DNA of 21,163 bases, from NCBI GenBank assembly GCA_036897485.1, contig JAYMTF010001817.1, positions 1-21,163 of the forward strand. Reading direction: 5' to 3'. The notes below the pieces were generated by a model. That model ran no database searches. It saw nothing but the letters and a program-made list of their open reading frames with translations, and was not told the DNA's origin. This DNA comes from Pelargonium nanum. Taxonomy: Eukaryota > Streptophyta > Magnoliopsida > Geraniales > Geraniaceae. Of this stretch, positions 1-10,580 are shown piece by piece. The number at the start of each line of letters is the position of its first letter. Positions within the stretch are counted from its first letter, which is position 1. The position numbers were made by a program, and so were the translations under genes.

Positions 1-58
1 TTGTCTCTTGAAAAAAAAATGACCCCATATTATTGAAATCCTGGGTCCGCCCCTGAAA
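1..58 (-). repeat. Edge of a dispersed plant repeat (possible)
   Basis: Read on the minus strand, this opens with a GC-rich block of the form GGGGCGGACCCAGGATTT followed by an AT tract and GGGGTCA. Blocks like this recur in many plant genomes at the ends of dispersed repeats. The other end lies outside the window, so the family cannot be assigned. Weak call based on remembered resemblance only. Confidence 0.3.
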
Positions 59-1031
59 AAAGGTCTATAAAATGTATATAACTTGTAAAATCCGAGTATT
101 AGATATTGAAAAATGACAAATGTGCCAAGTCTTTTACCAACAACCATTCTTTAGGATATAAAATAAAAGAAGAATGGGAAGAGAAAGACTTCAAAATTGA
201 AGAGTCGCAGAGCAAAACGAATGGGTGACTTGACTATAAACACCAATCAATCACGGGTGAAAGTGGTTGCATTATGAGAGGGGATGGGCCTCACCCACCC
301 CTTTTTTCTTCCCTTTCCTGTGCCTCTCCAAACTCTTTTTTATTTACCTTTGTAATGTCAATAGAAACTCTACCATATTGGAAGGCATCATTTGTGTTTT
401 GGCAATGTGAATGCAACAACTGCAAAACACTAATCACAAGTCACGCCATGCCTTCTGGCTAGCTATTCACTACGTAGCCTTCTTTTTCTTTATACTAATG
501 TGAATGCAAATATTTATAATGTCACATGCCATGCATTATATATATACGTGATCCGTGGAGTATGCATTTATGTTGGTGAACAACCAGACCTCATCTAACC
601 AAATTTGGTGTTGTATTCCAATATTGCTTCATTACTTAATTTAATTCACATGCAAATATGCAAATGCAACAATCATTCACTTGTAAATCCTATGTATCTA
701 TGGAGAACACATGATTACGAACCTACATCCTCTGCTTCCTCAGCCCACGTGCCTTCATGCTTTTTTTGCAAATCCATTTCTCATTTTCTCACATGTCATG
801 TTACGTATAAATGTATAATATTCTTATATTCAACCACTATTATTTGCACAACATTAATGGGTAAATGTCCAAATCTGAGGTCCAGGTTTTCATGAGCTTG
901 GCCCAATTGAAAACGACTCCTCCTTGGCCTCTCACCTATTCTATCTGCTTACCCATTTATAGGAACAAAACTATTGTGATATGCAACTAACTACACAATG
1001 GTAACGTCAATCATAAAAGACTCGACTGATA

Positions 1032-1160
1032 AATGGTTGTTCCAGTTTAATTAGTATTTAACCAAAAGTCTTGGATTCGAGTCTCAGAGAATGCAACTGC
1101 GTTGAAACTTGATATTCTCAGCTCGAATAAAGATTAGTTTGGGTGTGATATGCCTTAAAA
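1032..1160 (+). repeat. tRNA-derived SINE-like fragment (tentative)
   Basis: A B-box-like motif (GGATTCGAGTCT, 1073-1084) lies about 40 bases after a weak A-box-like stretch (1032-1048), the arrangement of an RNA polymerase III internal promoter. Sequence after the B box does not fold as a tRNA arm, so a real tRNA gene is unlikely. Ends and target-site duplications are not visible. Tentative. Confidence 0.3.
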
Positions 1161-1642
1161 GACCTGATCCTACAAAACACGATCATGCATCAATCAAAAC
1201 AAGCTCCTTTTCATCAGTCACCACGAATCAGCCACTTGCTACTCCAAAAACCACAATCTTTGTTTTCTTTCTTATCATTCACAACACTAAGCAATAACTA
1301 ACAAAAGAGCCAGAGATCATGGAATGTCTTTTTGTTCTCATTCACCAATTACTAGTTTCTTAGTCAGCCGTAAATTTGTAAAACCATTACTATACTTTGC
1401 GTATGGGGCATGCAATTTTCAGTTCTATAGCTCATGGTCTGATTCAAAATATAGATTCTCTTACCACCTTCTGGTGCAATAACAAAGAACAATGAAGATT
1501 GAAGAGGTTTCCTCATTCCTGTATGTTTATTAACTACAGACTACAGGATATAAATATGCAGTCATGAGTCATATGCTGCTACTACAAAAGCCCACTTGAA
1601 GCTTAAGCTCAACATGTGTAAAAGCTCATTTTTTTTGTGGGT

Positions 1643-1678
1643 TGGGCTTAAGCTTGTTATTGGGCCGAGCTTTGGGCC
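1643..1678 (+). promoter_or_regulatory. Cluster of site II-type TGGGCY motifs
   Basis: TGGGCT at 1643-1648 and TGGGCC at 1661-1666 and 1673-1678 lie within 36 bases, about 470 bases before the UVSSA start codon. Such motifs are known in plants as site II elements bound by TCP factors and are common in housekeeping and growth-linked promoters. That they control UVSSA is inference from position. Confidence 0.4.
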
Positions 1679-2144
1679 TTGAGATTAGGTTTGTGTGACG
1701 GATACTTTGGGTGTAAAAAAATCATTGTAGAAATAGACGCTAACTCCGTTGTTTCTCTTTTTCATTTGCATAATTGTGAGTCTCACCCGTGAAATACTTT
1801 TGGAGTCCAGAGACCGTGCATCAGAATTTGAGGAGTTCATGTTATTGCAGATTTTGTTATTCTACTTTATCGGATTGCTGTTTATTATCTCAACCTCCCA
1901 TGGGTGTTCGTTGCTTACTTTCGGATGACTATAATCGGATAATCCTAAAAATAAAGTATTTGAACGAAAATCTTTGACTTTGGCTTTTAGAGTTTTGAGG
2001 GTAAAATCGTAAATACATAAAATAAGAAAAATGCGTAAGCCGACCTTCCGGTGTTTCGAAAAAATAAATAAAATTATAGTCATGAATGATAAATCTTGAT
2101 TCATTACAATATTCCAGAATCAACCATAACAGAGATTTTGGATA

Positions 2145-4520
2145 ATGGAAGACGAGAAAGAGAGAGACGATGAGCGAGGACGAGGACGGAAGGTCATGGC
2201 GTTGATCGACAAAGCCACCAATTCCACGGCGGCCGAGGTTGATCCCCGCCTCCTCAGGGCCATCAAATTCGTGGTCCGCTCCTCCGATTCCGAGCTCCGA
2301 TTTGCCGCCGAAACCCTAATGGATCTCATGAAGCGCGACCATTCTCAGGTCCTATTCTTTTCTATTTCTATGCCTTTCTCATTCACATTCACATTATCTC
2401 CAGCTACCTTAGATTCGATCAATTTATCAAAATTTGGGGTTTCTGGTACTTGTTTCGCTCATACCATTGATTATTGTTGATATTCAAATTCGATACTTAG
2501 GACGAAAATTTTAATATATCAAGTTCCTATCTGTTTGTCAAAGAACAAGAAACTGGTTCCTTTTGGGTTTAGTTGTGAAGATACCACAATCACTTATGAT
2601 AGAGGGTATTTTAATTATTTTATGAAATTAGTGTATTCATGATGTTCAATGAATGAGGAAAAAATTGCAATTTCATCATGAATGGGGTTATAAATTGAAA
2701 ATAGACTTATATATAAAGTATCAAGTTGTTTTTTTTTTTTGAGTTTGGGATGTCATTTGCAGGTTCGCTACCTTGCTCTCCTTATAATTGATGAGCTATT
2801 CATGCGATCCAAAATTTTTAGAACTCTCATTGTTGAGAATTTGGATCAGTTATTAAGTCTAAGTGTTGGGTTCAGAAGAACTATGCCACTTCCTGCTCCT
2901 CCATCTGTCGCTTCTGCTTTGCGTTCAAAAGCAATTGAATTCTTAGAGAAGTGGAATGTTTCCTACGGGATTCATTACAGACAGCTCAGGTTAGGGTTTG
3001 ATCACCTCAAAAATACCCTGAGGTTACAGTTCCCTAATCTACAGGCTAATGCTGCTCGAATCCAACAGGAGAGAAGGGAGAGGGAAATGAAGTCAATGGA
3101 GATTTTACAGAACAAGTTTGCAGCACTTAAGTCTAATTTCATGTCAATCAAGGAAGAAATACAGTCTACGGTAGATGAGATTGCAGAGTGTTTGGACATT
3201 GTTTGCACAAAAGACGACCATATGCCTCTGGTTCCCTTAGACGATGAAGACTTTGAAGAGTTCCGTCCCTCTGAACTCAAGCAGATCCGTCTAGATTCCT
3301 TAAAAGAAGGGGAAAAGGTTCATGAGAACAGTGACAATAAAGTGGTGTTTGATACATTGAGAGAACTGTACAAACTTCTAGCAACGAAACATTTGGTTTC
3401 AGTCCAAGAATGGATCTCTGTTCTTGTAAGGGCTGAAGTGACAGACAACAAGTTCAGAGATTCCGCATTGAAGGAGTTGATTGATATGAAGAATCATCTT
3501 ACATCTATGAAAAAGAAATGTGAAGAATCAGGTTGTTCACTTCCAAGCAATGCCAAACGGAACGAAGAAGAGGAAAACTTTTGGGAGGAGGGTAACATTG
3601 AATCATTGGATAATGGGCCTTCAAGTGCACTCAACATGCAAAATGCTGATATTTCCATGGCATCAACTTCAGGAAGGGCGGATAATAAAGGTCCTGAGTG
3701 CAGTAAAAAGAAGTCTCCTGAATTCAATAAAAAGAAGTCTACTGGCACCGATACCACCTCTCTTAAAAGTGAACTTATGGTTGAAGCTCCAGTTGTAAAT
3801 TGGAGCTCTTACTTGGATAATTGGGGTTTGAATAGGGATGCTTTGGCAAATCAGAGGGGGTTGGAGCTTGATGGTCATTGGGGTAGGGTAGATTATGATG
3901 CAGTTATTCCAGCACAGAAGATAGCAGAGTTGAACGTTCATGCTAGTGTTTACAAAGAAGAGCAGGTTGAGATCCAACCATGCCATGCTCCTTTGAAGAA
4001 AGGGGGCCTTTGTCAGAGAAGAGATTTAAGAGTTTGTCCATTTCATGGGCCAATCATACCTCGAAACGATGAAGGAACACCTATCTATCAAAACTCGTCT
4101 ACAGATGAGAAGCCTCGTGATTTAGATGCTGGTTTAGTACGAGAATTAGCAAAACAAGCTGTTGACAATGTTCGGGATAGGGATAAGGAGGAAATAAAGA
4201 AGAGACAAATCGACAAACAGTCATTGAAGCGTGCAAAGCTTGCAAAAGTTCGGGAACACAATGAAGCAGTTCTACGGGATGCTGCATTGGCTTCAACTTC
4301 TAGATCTGAAGGTTTTGGCGAAGATGTGGAGGGACTGGGACCTAATGGTGGAAGACAGTCGGCTAGAAATAAGAAGCAAACACTCGCATCCATGCTGCGA
4401 AAGAAAGTAACGACAAAAGATAGATTAGCTAAAAGGATTTTGAATAACCGGGTAAAAGAAGCTAAACTAACACTGGGTGAGGATGCAAATTACAGAGAAG
4501 CCTTTCCAAATCAATGGTAA
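2145..4520 (+). CDS. UVSSA: UV-stimulated scaffold protein A homologue (UVSSA), two exons
   Basis: Nuclear scaffold of transcription-coupled nucleotide excision repair: it binds stalled RNA polymerase II with CSA/CSB and helps recruit TFIIH. Exon 1 is 2145-2348 and exon 2 is 2763-4520, joined in phase 0 across a 414-bp GT-AG intron with a T-rich tract before the acceptor. The join gives 653 residues, about the family length in plants. The N-terminal ~140 residues match the VHS/ENTH-like helical domain (..RYLALLIIDELFMRS..); a coiled-coil-like, Glu-rich segment follows around residues 165-215. The C-terminal DUF2043 region has the diagnostic CCCH zinc finger C475-x9-C485-x7-C493-x2-H496, then a basic Arg/Lys-rich tail. 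The start is the first ATG of the open frame. Reading on past 2348 leads only into intron. All key residues are present, so it looks functional. Confidence 0.93.
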
Positions 4521-6017
4521 GTGAAGTTTGTTTGAATGGCTGATCTGTCTTTTGGTGGCACATATGTCTATCTTTTAAAGATTGTTCTGTTATTTTATTT
4601 ACACAATTTCTACATTCAAGTGAATGGTGGAGACTGAAGAGGAATGATTATCTTAGCAAATTTTGTAACATACTTAGAAACTCAACATTTTTTATTATTA
4701 AATCTTTGTGATTTTTTTGTTTTTTTTTTTGTATATATAGCAGACAACAAATTGGGTTGGCTTGTAATTTAATAAAAGAATGCTGTGATTTGTCTTTGAT
4801 TATTTTATTTTTACGTTTTTGATATCCCACTATGCATATTAAGGATGGAATTATAAAAGCTCAACCATTGAATGATCTGTGCAAAAGGTCTTTATAAAAT
4901 TCATAGCAGCATAGATGCAGCAGATGCTCTTGCTGGTGCGACAAGGAGTTTAGCATTTTAGAAGATGCGGTTCTCCAAGCTCTTGCATATGATGAGTTTT
5001 TGTAATAAAAACAGGGTAACCAAAAAACAATGTTATCAATGGGTTGAGCCAAGTCGCTCTTTTTAAGACGTTTGCGGCATTGTCCAGTAAATTGTACGAC
5101 AGACTGGCAATCTCGACGTCTCCAAAATGAATCGGCCCATTTTCATGACCGACTCCTTATAGCACCGCAGAGAACCGAAAACGGAAACTACACTTGAAAA
5201 TATTATTGCTTGGAAATTCTTGTAAAGAGAGAAAAGATAGTGTTTTTTCTGTGCATTTTGGAAGCGGAAAATGTTGCTGTTTTTATTAAAAATATGCAAC
5301 GGTAATCTCCGATAAGTGGCAACGTTCTAATTCCAACGAGGTAGAAAAAATGGAAGGAGGAAAAGACATGGCTAAAAAAACATAAAATTCATCACCACTA
5401 GATATATACGTTTGCCACTCCACTTATCAATTTAAGCTTTTAAATTAAATCAAATTTAACATGGCCTCCACCTATGAACTTACCCTTTTGGATTGGATTA
5501 AGTTTAGCACAAAGAACAAATCACGCGTCCATAGATGAAAAGGTCGTATCTTTTAGTATTCATATCCTCGACAAGAGGCAATTTTTTTACCAACCCACGT
5601 AATTACATTTTTTTTGTTCTTATACTGATATGATTATAATTCTACCTAATCCGTGTACCTTGTCTCTTAAATCATTCTTGGATCTCTCTTCTGATATCGC
5701 TTGATTTCGATCAAATTTGACCCCGCCATTTCAACGCTGACCCATCTCTCTCTCAAAAACCAATTAAGAAAAATAAAAATTATTTTGACAAAAACACCTT
5801 TTCCCCCTCTGTATTCTGCAGATTCGATTACAGTTTCAATCATTTCCTCATTCTGGGTATCTTTCAATTTTTTTTACTCCAAAAAAATCGTCCATACCCA
5901 GTTGCCATTTCAGAGAAAATTTCCATTTTTTCAAGAGGGTCCTTAATTTGAAAACAGTCGTGCCCCATTTTACTTTTCTTTGTTCTTTGCGATTTCGTGT
6001 GGTGTTGTGTTATGTGA
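4521..6017. other. UVSSA-SINAT intergenic region
   Basis: No protein-coding gene is recognisable here. An AATAAA at 4771-4776, 250 bases after the UVSSA stop, is a plausible poly(A) signal. From about 5700 to 6017 the sequence becomes pyrimidine-rich (CTCTCTCTC near 5744) and probably holds the promoter and 5' leader of the SINAT gene. No clear TATA box or large repeat is seen. Confidence 0.55.
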
Positions 6018-9000
6018 ATGGATTTAGATAGCATTGAATGTGTGACATCGTCGAATGAGATCGATGAGGATCAGTTCTCTTCAAAGTCCCACAGCAACAA
6101 CAGTTTCGTCTCCTCGGCGGCGGCGGCGGCGGCGACTCATCGGAGCACCACCAGTGTCCACGAGCTTCTTGAATGCCCAGTATGCACCAATTCAATGTAC
6201 CCTCCAATCCATCAGGTTTGCTCTTTTTCCAATTTGGCTTCATGGGTTGTGTCCTTTTCATTCAATTGCTTTGTATTTTTGTATTTGCCCTATTTGTTTG
6301 ATGCCTATTAGTTGATTTTACATGTCTATTATGGTGCATGGTATGGTTATATCTTGCCATTTTTTTTGGTTAGTTTGTTTTAGGTTTTTGGGCTTCAAAT
6401 TGAACCACAATGCTGCTACAATTCGAAGAAAATTTTGGCTGGGGTTTGTTTCTCTTTGGTTATAATGAGTAGTGAAGCTCTATTAGTGGGAATTTGGATG
6501 CTAGAACTTACCCGGTTAGGTTGGGATGTTGGGGCAATTTGGTACATAACGAGTTATATGTTACCTTTGCAAGAATTGAACTTTTAGGGTTCTAAACTTT
6601 GGTTCCATAGTGATTTATTATGACGAGTTAAGGTGTAGTGTTTTAAGTGAATTACTGTATCTAGTATATTATATATGTAATATTAATAATTGGTATACCT
6701 TTTGAGACTAAAGAAATTTCATAGTATCAAAGGATCTCCTTCTAAGGTTGAGTTTGTTCAATCTTATCAGATTCTGTAGTACAAGTGAAGTGAAATTGGA
6801 GAGTTTCATTCTTCTCGTTTTAAGTAAACAACAAATAAATGTATCGACTATTAAGATGATCTTTTAATGGGCGTAGAAGCACTACGTGTATCCTTGTACT
6901 AAGAATGTTGGTGGGAGTATCTCGAGTTAGGATGATGGATATCACAAAGAATATGGGAGAAATGAACTAATATGTGATTCACAAATTCTGCAATACATGG
7001 CTGTAGTGGACACTATGTATTGTGAAGACTGAAGTGAAGTGCTGAATAGAATATGTGTAGCTGTACATATTAATAAGGGTGCAAAGATGATGGTTGTTGA
7101 CTAGAAGAGTGTTCATTGGTGAAAATAAAATAATGCTGAAGGACTTTATAATTGTTAAATTCAGTCGACCTTATAAGTTATTATTAACCAAAATCATGAT
7201 GATGCTAGAATGAAGTGTGGTGCAGTCCAATACGGCTCACTTTTATTGTTTAGCATGCTCTAATTAGGATGGAAGTGTCTACGATCCAAGTGTATTCTAT
7301 GGTTTAATTGAAATTGATGAATAATATACTGTAGGGTTGATGTTAAAGAGTGTCAATTGATGCTTTTTATTTGAGAATCTTATCAGTTAATAATCGGTTA
7401 GATATCTCTTCCATATAGATTGATTTGCAGAGGGCTTCCTGTCAATACAGAACGCCTGGCTGTATCTTCAAAGAGCAAATCTTAATCCTTTTGGAGAGTG
7501 AAGTGGGTTAACCGTATTAAGTCTGTAGATAATGGTTTTTGGGATGACTTTTCAAGAGCTTACTTTGATTTTGGGGCGTTCGGAATTCGAGTGATGTGGG
7601 GCATTGCTATGGGGAAGTCCCCTCTAAGGTGCCTTAAGTAACTTGATTTGATATGGTACATTTTGAAAGAAAAAAATCTAGATAGCACAGAGGATAATTT
7701 TTTTTTGGACTTAATAGCACAGAGGATAATTAGAAGTATGTATGTGTACATATTTGGTGTGGGAGGGTTACTCTTGTGCTTCCACAAGACAATAGAACAT
7801 TTTTGGTTGATTCCGGAATGATATGCCTTTATTATAACTGTCAAATTCATTTAAAGACGCTTGCTTACTTTGTTGCTGAAGTCCTGAGCAGTCGTGCTTG
7901 AAAATTTGTGCTTCCACAAAAAGAAAACACCAAATTTTGCACCCAAGAAACCCCAAGAAGGTAGCCTAAAAGATACCATAGTGGCAGAGCCAACTCCCCC
8001 TAAAAACTGAGATGCATACTAGACTCCACGAGGGAGGGTCTTTATACATTGATGGAGAAAGTTAGACCACAGAGAAGGAGAAACTGAGTATTTTGCTTTA
8101 ACAAGCTTTAGATTTGACCATCTCAATATGGAAAATTGCTTCATTTCTGGTGAGCTAGATAAACATCTCTCGCATCATCCAATGTTCTGTTAACTCCGAT
8201 CAAAGACGCATCACTATAAATCTATTTCATATTTTTATGGAAAAACCTTCCAACAATTATACAGGGTATGCAGTAGACTGTTGATTATTTATTCTATCAA
8301 ATTTAGTAATTGAGCAAGTCAAGTGGAATGATATGCCTTTATTATAACTGTCAAATTCATTTAAAGACGCCTGCTTACTTTGTTGCTGAAGTCCTGAGCA
8401 GTCCTGCTTGAAAATTAGTGGTTCTCGTTGCTTCTGATATGATTGGCACTTACCTCCTTAGGCACAGTTCTGCCTCTCACTCACCCCAATACTGTTTCTG
8501 CATATTGAAATACTAGCTGCAATGGTCAAATTGAGAAGAATTCAGCATGCATTTGCACAGTTAGCTGTTAGCTGTTTGTTATAGTTTAGCTATTTTAGCA
8601 AAATAATTCAGATGATATTTTCTGAACATTTTTTTCTGCAGTGCCATAATGGGCACACACTGTGTTCAACCTGCAAAACAAGAGTACACAATCGGTGTCC
8701 CACTTGTAGACAGGAGCTCGGTGATATAAGATGTCTTGCATTGGAGAAAGTAGCCGAATCACTTGAATTGCCTTGCAAATATTGTTCCCTTGGATGCCCA
8801 GAGATTTTTCCTTACTATAGTAAACTCAAACATGAGGCACTGTGCCACTTCAGGCCATACAACTGTCCATATGCAGGATCGGAGTGCTCAGTTGTTGGGG
8901 ATATCCCTTTCCTTGTTGCTCATTTGAGGGACGATCACAAGGTGGACATGCATTCTGGATGTACTTTCAACTATCGATACGTCAAGTCTAATCCCCGTGA

Positions 9001-9856
9001 AGTAGAAAATGCCACATGGATGTTGACTGTAAGTATCTTTAAAATAGAAGACTTATTTTTATTAATCTGATAACTTTATTGTAAAATGGAAAAAAGAAAA
9101 AGAAGAAAAAATATATTTACAAGTCTTTGAGTTCATAATTGGTATCATGTTCTGGTAAAAGACCCAATTTGGTCCCTAAATTTTTTTTAACCATAAATAG
9201 TCCTGAACTTTCAAATATTGACCCAATTTGGTCCCTCAACTTTTGATATAAACTCTAAAGGCAATGACCATTTCAATATGTGAAACAGTGAAAGTTCAGG
9301 GACCATTTTAAAGTTCAAGGACCAAATTGAGTCTTTTACCTAATGTTCTTGATTAAGATTGAACCTTTCAATAGTGTATCCTATTAGATTGAATGAGTTG
9401 ACTTTGTTTACCCTTGGAAAAAAATTCATGTATGCATAATTGTTTGTATACAGATTATCTTTGAAAACTTAATACTCTCATTATCTTTGTTAGGTATTCA
9501 ATTGTTTTGGTCAGTATTTCTGTCTCCATTTTGAAGCATTCCAGCTTGGAATGGCTCCGGTGTATATGGCATTCCTTCGTTTCATGGGTGATGAGGCAGA
9601 AGCTCGTAACTACAGCTATAGCCTGGAGGTCGGAGGGAATGGTCGGAAGCTCACTTGGGAGGGTACCCCACGGAGCATAAGAGATAGCCATAGGAAGGTT
9701 AGAGACAGCCATGACGGCCTCATTATACAGCGTAACATGGCACTTTTCTTCTCCGGTGGAGACCGGAAAGAGCTGAAACTACGAGTTACAGGACGGATAT
9801 GGAAGGAACAGCAGAATCAAGATGGTGGAGCATGCATACCCAACCTCTGTAGCTAA
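6018..9856 (+). CDS. SINAT3: SINA-type RING E3 ubiquitin ligase (SINAT3/4-like), three exons
   Basis: E3 ligase of the seven-in-absentia family, which ubiquitinates target proteins for turnover; plant SINATs act in light, hormone, autophagy and stress signalling. Exons are 6018-6215, 8642-9028 and 9494-9856, all joined in phase 0 with GT-AG borders, giving 315 residues, normal for the family. The RING has C53, C56, C67, H71, C74, C77, C85 and C88; its first two cysteines lie in exon 1 and the rest in exon 2. The SIAH-type zinc finger follows (about residues 108-170), then the TRAF-like substrate-binding domain to the end. The N-terminal MDLDSIEC and the C-terminal IPNLCS favour the SINAT3/4 branch over SINAT1/2/5. 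A run of six alanines is coded by (GCG)6 at 6117-6134. Residue 114 is Cys (CKYCSLGC), where the plant homologues I recall have other residues. Intron 1 is 2426 bp; intron 2 carries a MITE. Confidence 0.95.
7683..7730. repeat. 17-bp tandem direct repeat
   Basis: TAGCACAGAGGATAATT occurs at 7683-7699 and again, exactly, at 7714-7730, separated by a T-rich spacer. This is a local duplication inside SINAT intron 1, probably from replication slippage. Confidence 0.8.
7815..8419. repeat. 95-bp direct repeats 510 bp apart in SINAT intron 1
   Basis: Bases 7815-7909 and 8325-8419 match with three substitutions (7861/8371, 7894/8404, 7907/8417), so they are about 97% identical. The 415 bases between them are single copy as far as I can see. 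No primer-binding site, polypurine tract or target-site duplication is evident, so a short duplication is more likely than a miniature terminal-repeat element. The high identity suggests a fairly recent event. Confidence 0.85.
9145..9349. mobile_element. Mutator-like MITE in SINAT intron 2
   Basis: The element itself spans 9154-9340 (187 bp). Its ends are inverted repeats: GGTAAAAGACCCAATTTGGT on the left and the complement of GGTAAAAGACTCAATTTGGT on the right, with imperfect pairing continuing inward. It is flanked by 9-bp near-identical direct repeats, TCATGTTCT (9145-9153) and TAATGTTCT (9341-9349), matching at 8 of 9 bases. A 9-bp target duplication is typical of the Mutator superfamily. 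A second inward copy of the end motif lies at about 9220-9242. It has no coding capacity. Confidence 0.75.
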
Positions 9857-9941
9857 AGCTCTCTCTGTATATCTGTGTGCTGCCTAAATGGCATGTGAGT
9901 AATTAGGATGGAGAGTAAAAATCTCTTGTTGTAGTGGGATC

Positions 9942-9947
9942 AATAAA
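9942..9947 (+). terminator. Poly(A) signal of the SINAT gene
   Basis: AATAAA lies 86 bases after the SINAT stop codon, a usual distance for a plant near-upstream element. Confidence 0.5.
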
Positions 9948-10107
9948 ATTCAGGGTAAGCTAAATGAGAAACAACTCATGATATGCAAGCAGAGTCTGCT
10001 AGGTCCTCCACTTCCAAATTTTGTATACTAATCAACACAGCTTATAATATCTTCTTTGTACAATGTTACTTTGGGAACAAAATGCTATACAAGGACCAAG
10101 ACAGATT

Positions 10108-10200
10108 GGGCCAAGTGGTTTAAGCACTTCGGATTCTCTTTGAGGTTCGAGTTGAGTCTTCCTGTTGACGGTATGGGGTGTTTATTTGAGTTTCAAGGGG
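10108..10200 (+). repeat. tRNA-derived SINE-like fragment
   Basis: GGGCCAAGTGGTTTAAGC (10108-10125) resembles the A box of a Ser/Leu-type tRNA, and AGGTTCGAGTTGAGTC (10143-10158) resembles a B box. The spacing is shorter than in a tRNA gene and no acceptor stem can form, so this is read as a SINE head. The 3' end is not resolved. It lies between the converging SINAT and PI4K genes and may be transcribed as part of a 3' UTR. Confidence 0.4.
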
Positions 10201-10580
10201 AAAGCAACCCTGTATGTCATGCAAAGATAACCCAAGCCAAACTAAACAGTAATGCGTGGTCCATAGATTTTGCAAACCAAGTCTTGGACAATGAAAATAA
10301 AAGTAAAGCAAATGCTAACCTCAGCTTCAATTCCAATTACAACTGATTCAATAAAAATACTTACATAAAGTGGAGTTACAAATAAATTGATGAGAGAAAT
10401 TCATTTGCCTTGGATCAAAAAAATATCCCATGGCAAGTGAAAAGTAGAAATCAATTTGACAAGAAAAAAAAAAAGATAAGGTGCAAATTCTTCTTCACAA
10501 CTGTCCATAGATATTCTAATATGTACCAATGTGTATCTGTTGTCAGTACCCCTTGGATCCCACAGTATTTGGCATTCTCC

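Larger units (their letters stand above)
59..2144. other. Intergenic region upstream of UVSSA
   Basis: AT-rich sequence with no convincing protein-coding gene; the short open frames here have no recognisable domain. It holds a G-box core CACGTG at 746-751, a SINE-like patch near 1032-1160 and a cluster of TGGGCY motifs at 1643-1678. The last 470 bases are the likely promoter and 5' leader of the UVSSA gene. I see no clear TATA box close to the start codon, which fits a housekeeping-type promoter. Confidence 0.6.
6216..8641 (+). other. Long first intron of the SINAT gene
   Basis: 2426-bp AT-rich intron that separates the first two RING cysteines from the rest of the domain. It holds a 95-bp direct duplication (7815-7909 and 8325-8419) and a 17-bp direct repeat (7683-7699 and 7714-7730). 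I find no coding domain, tRNA or snoRNA boxes in it. Confidence 0.8.
9857..10580. other. Convergent 3' flank between SINAT and PI4K genes
   Basis: Holds the 3' untranslated regions of the two converging genes and a SINE-like patch near 10108-10200. I see no coding gene here; the short open frames lack domains. Confidence 0.6.

Noticed and set aside
605-895. 96-residue open frame near the left edge
   Set aside because: No recognisable domain and low-complexity AT-rich context; length is expected by chance.
2349-2480. Continuation of UVSSA exon 1 to the stop near 2480 as a 111-residue protein
   Set aside because: A clean GT donor at 2349 joins in frame to VRYLALL at 2763, restoring the known VHS-like domain; the extension is intron.
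7815-8419. A miniature terminal-repeat retroelement in SINAT intron 1
   Set aside because: No primer-binding site, polypurine tract or flanking target duplication seen; local duplication is simpler.
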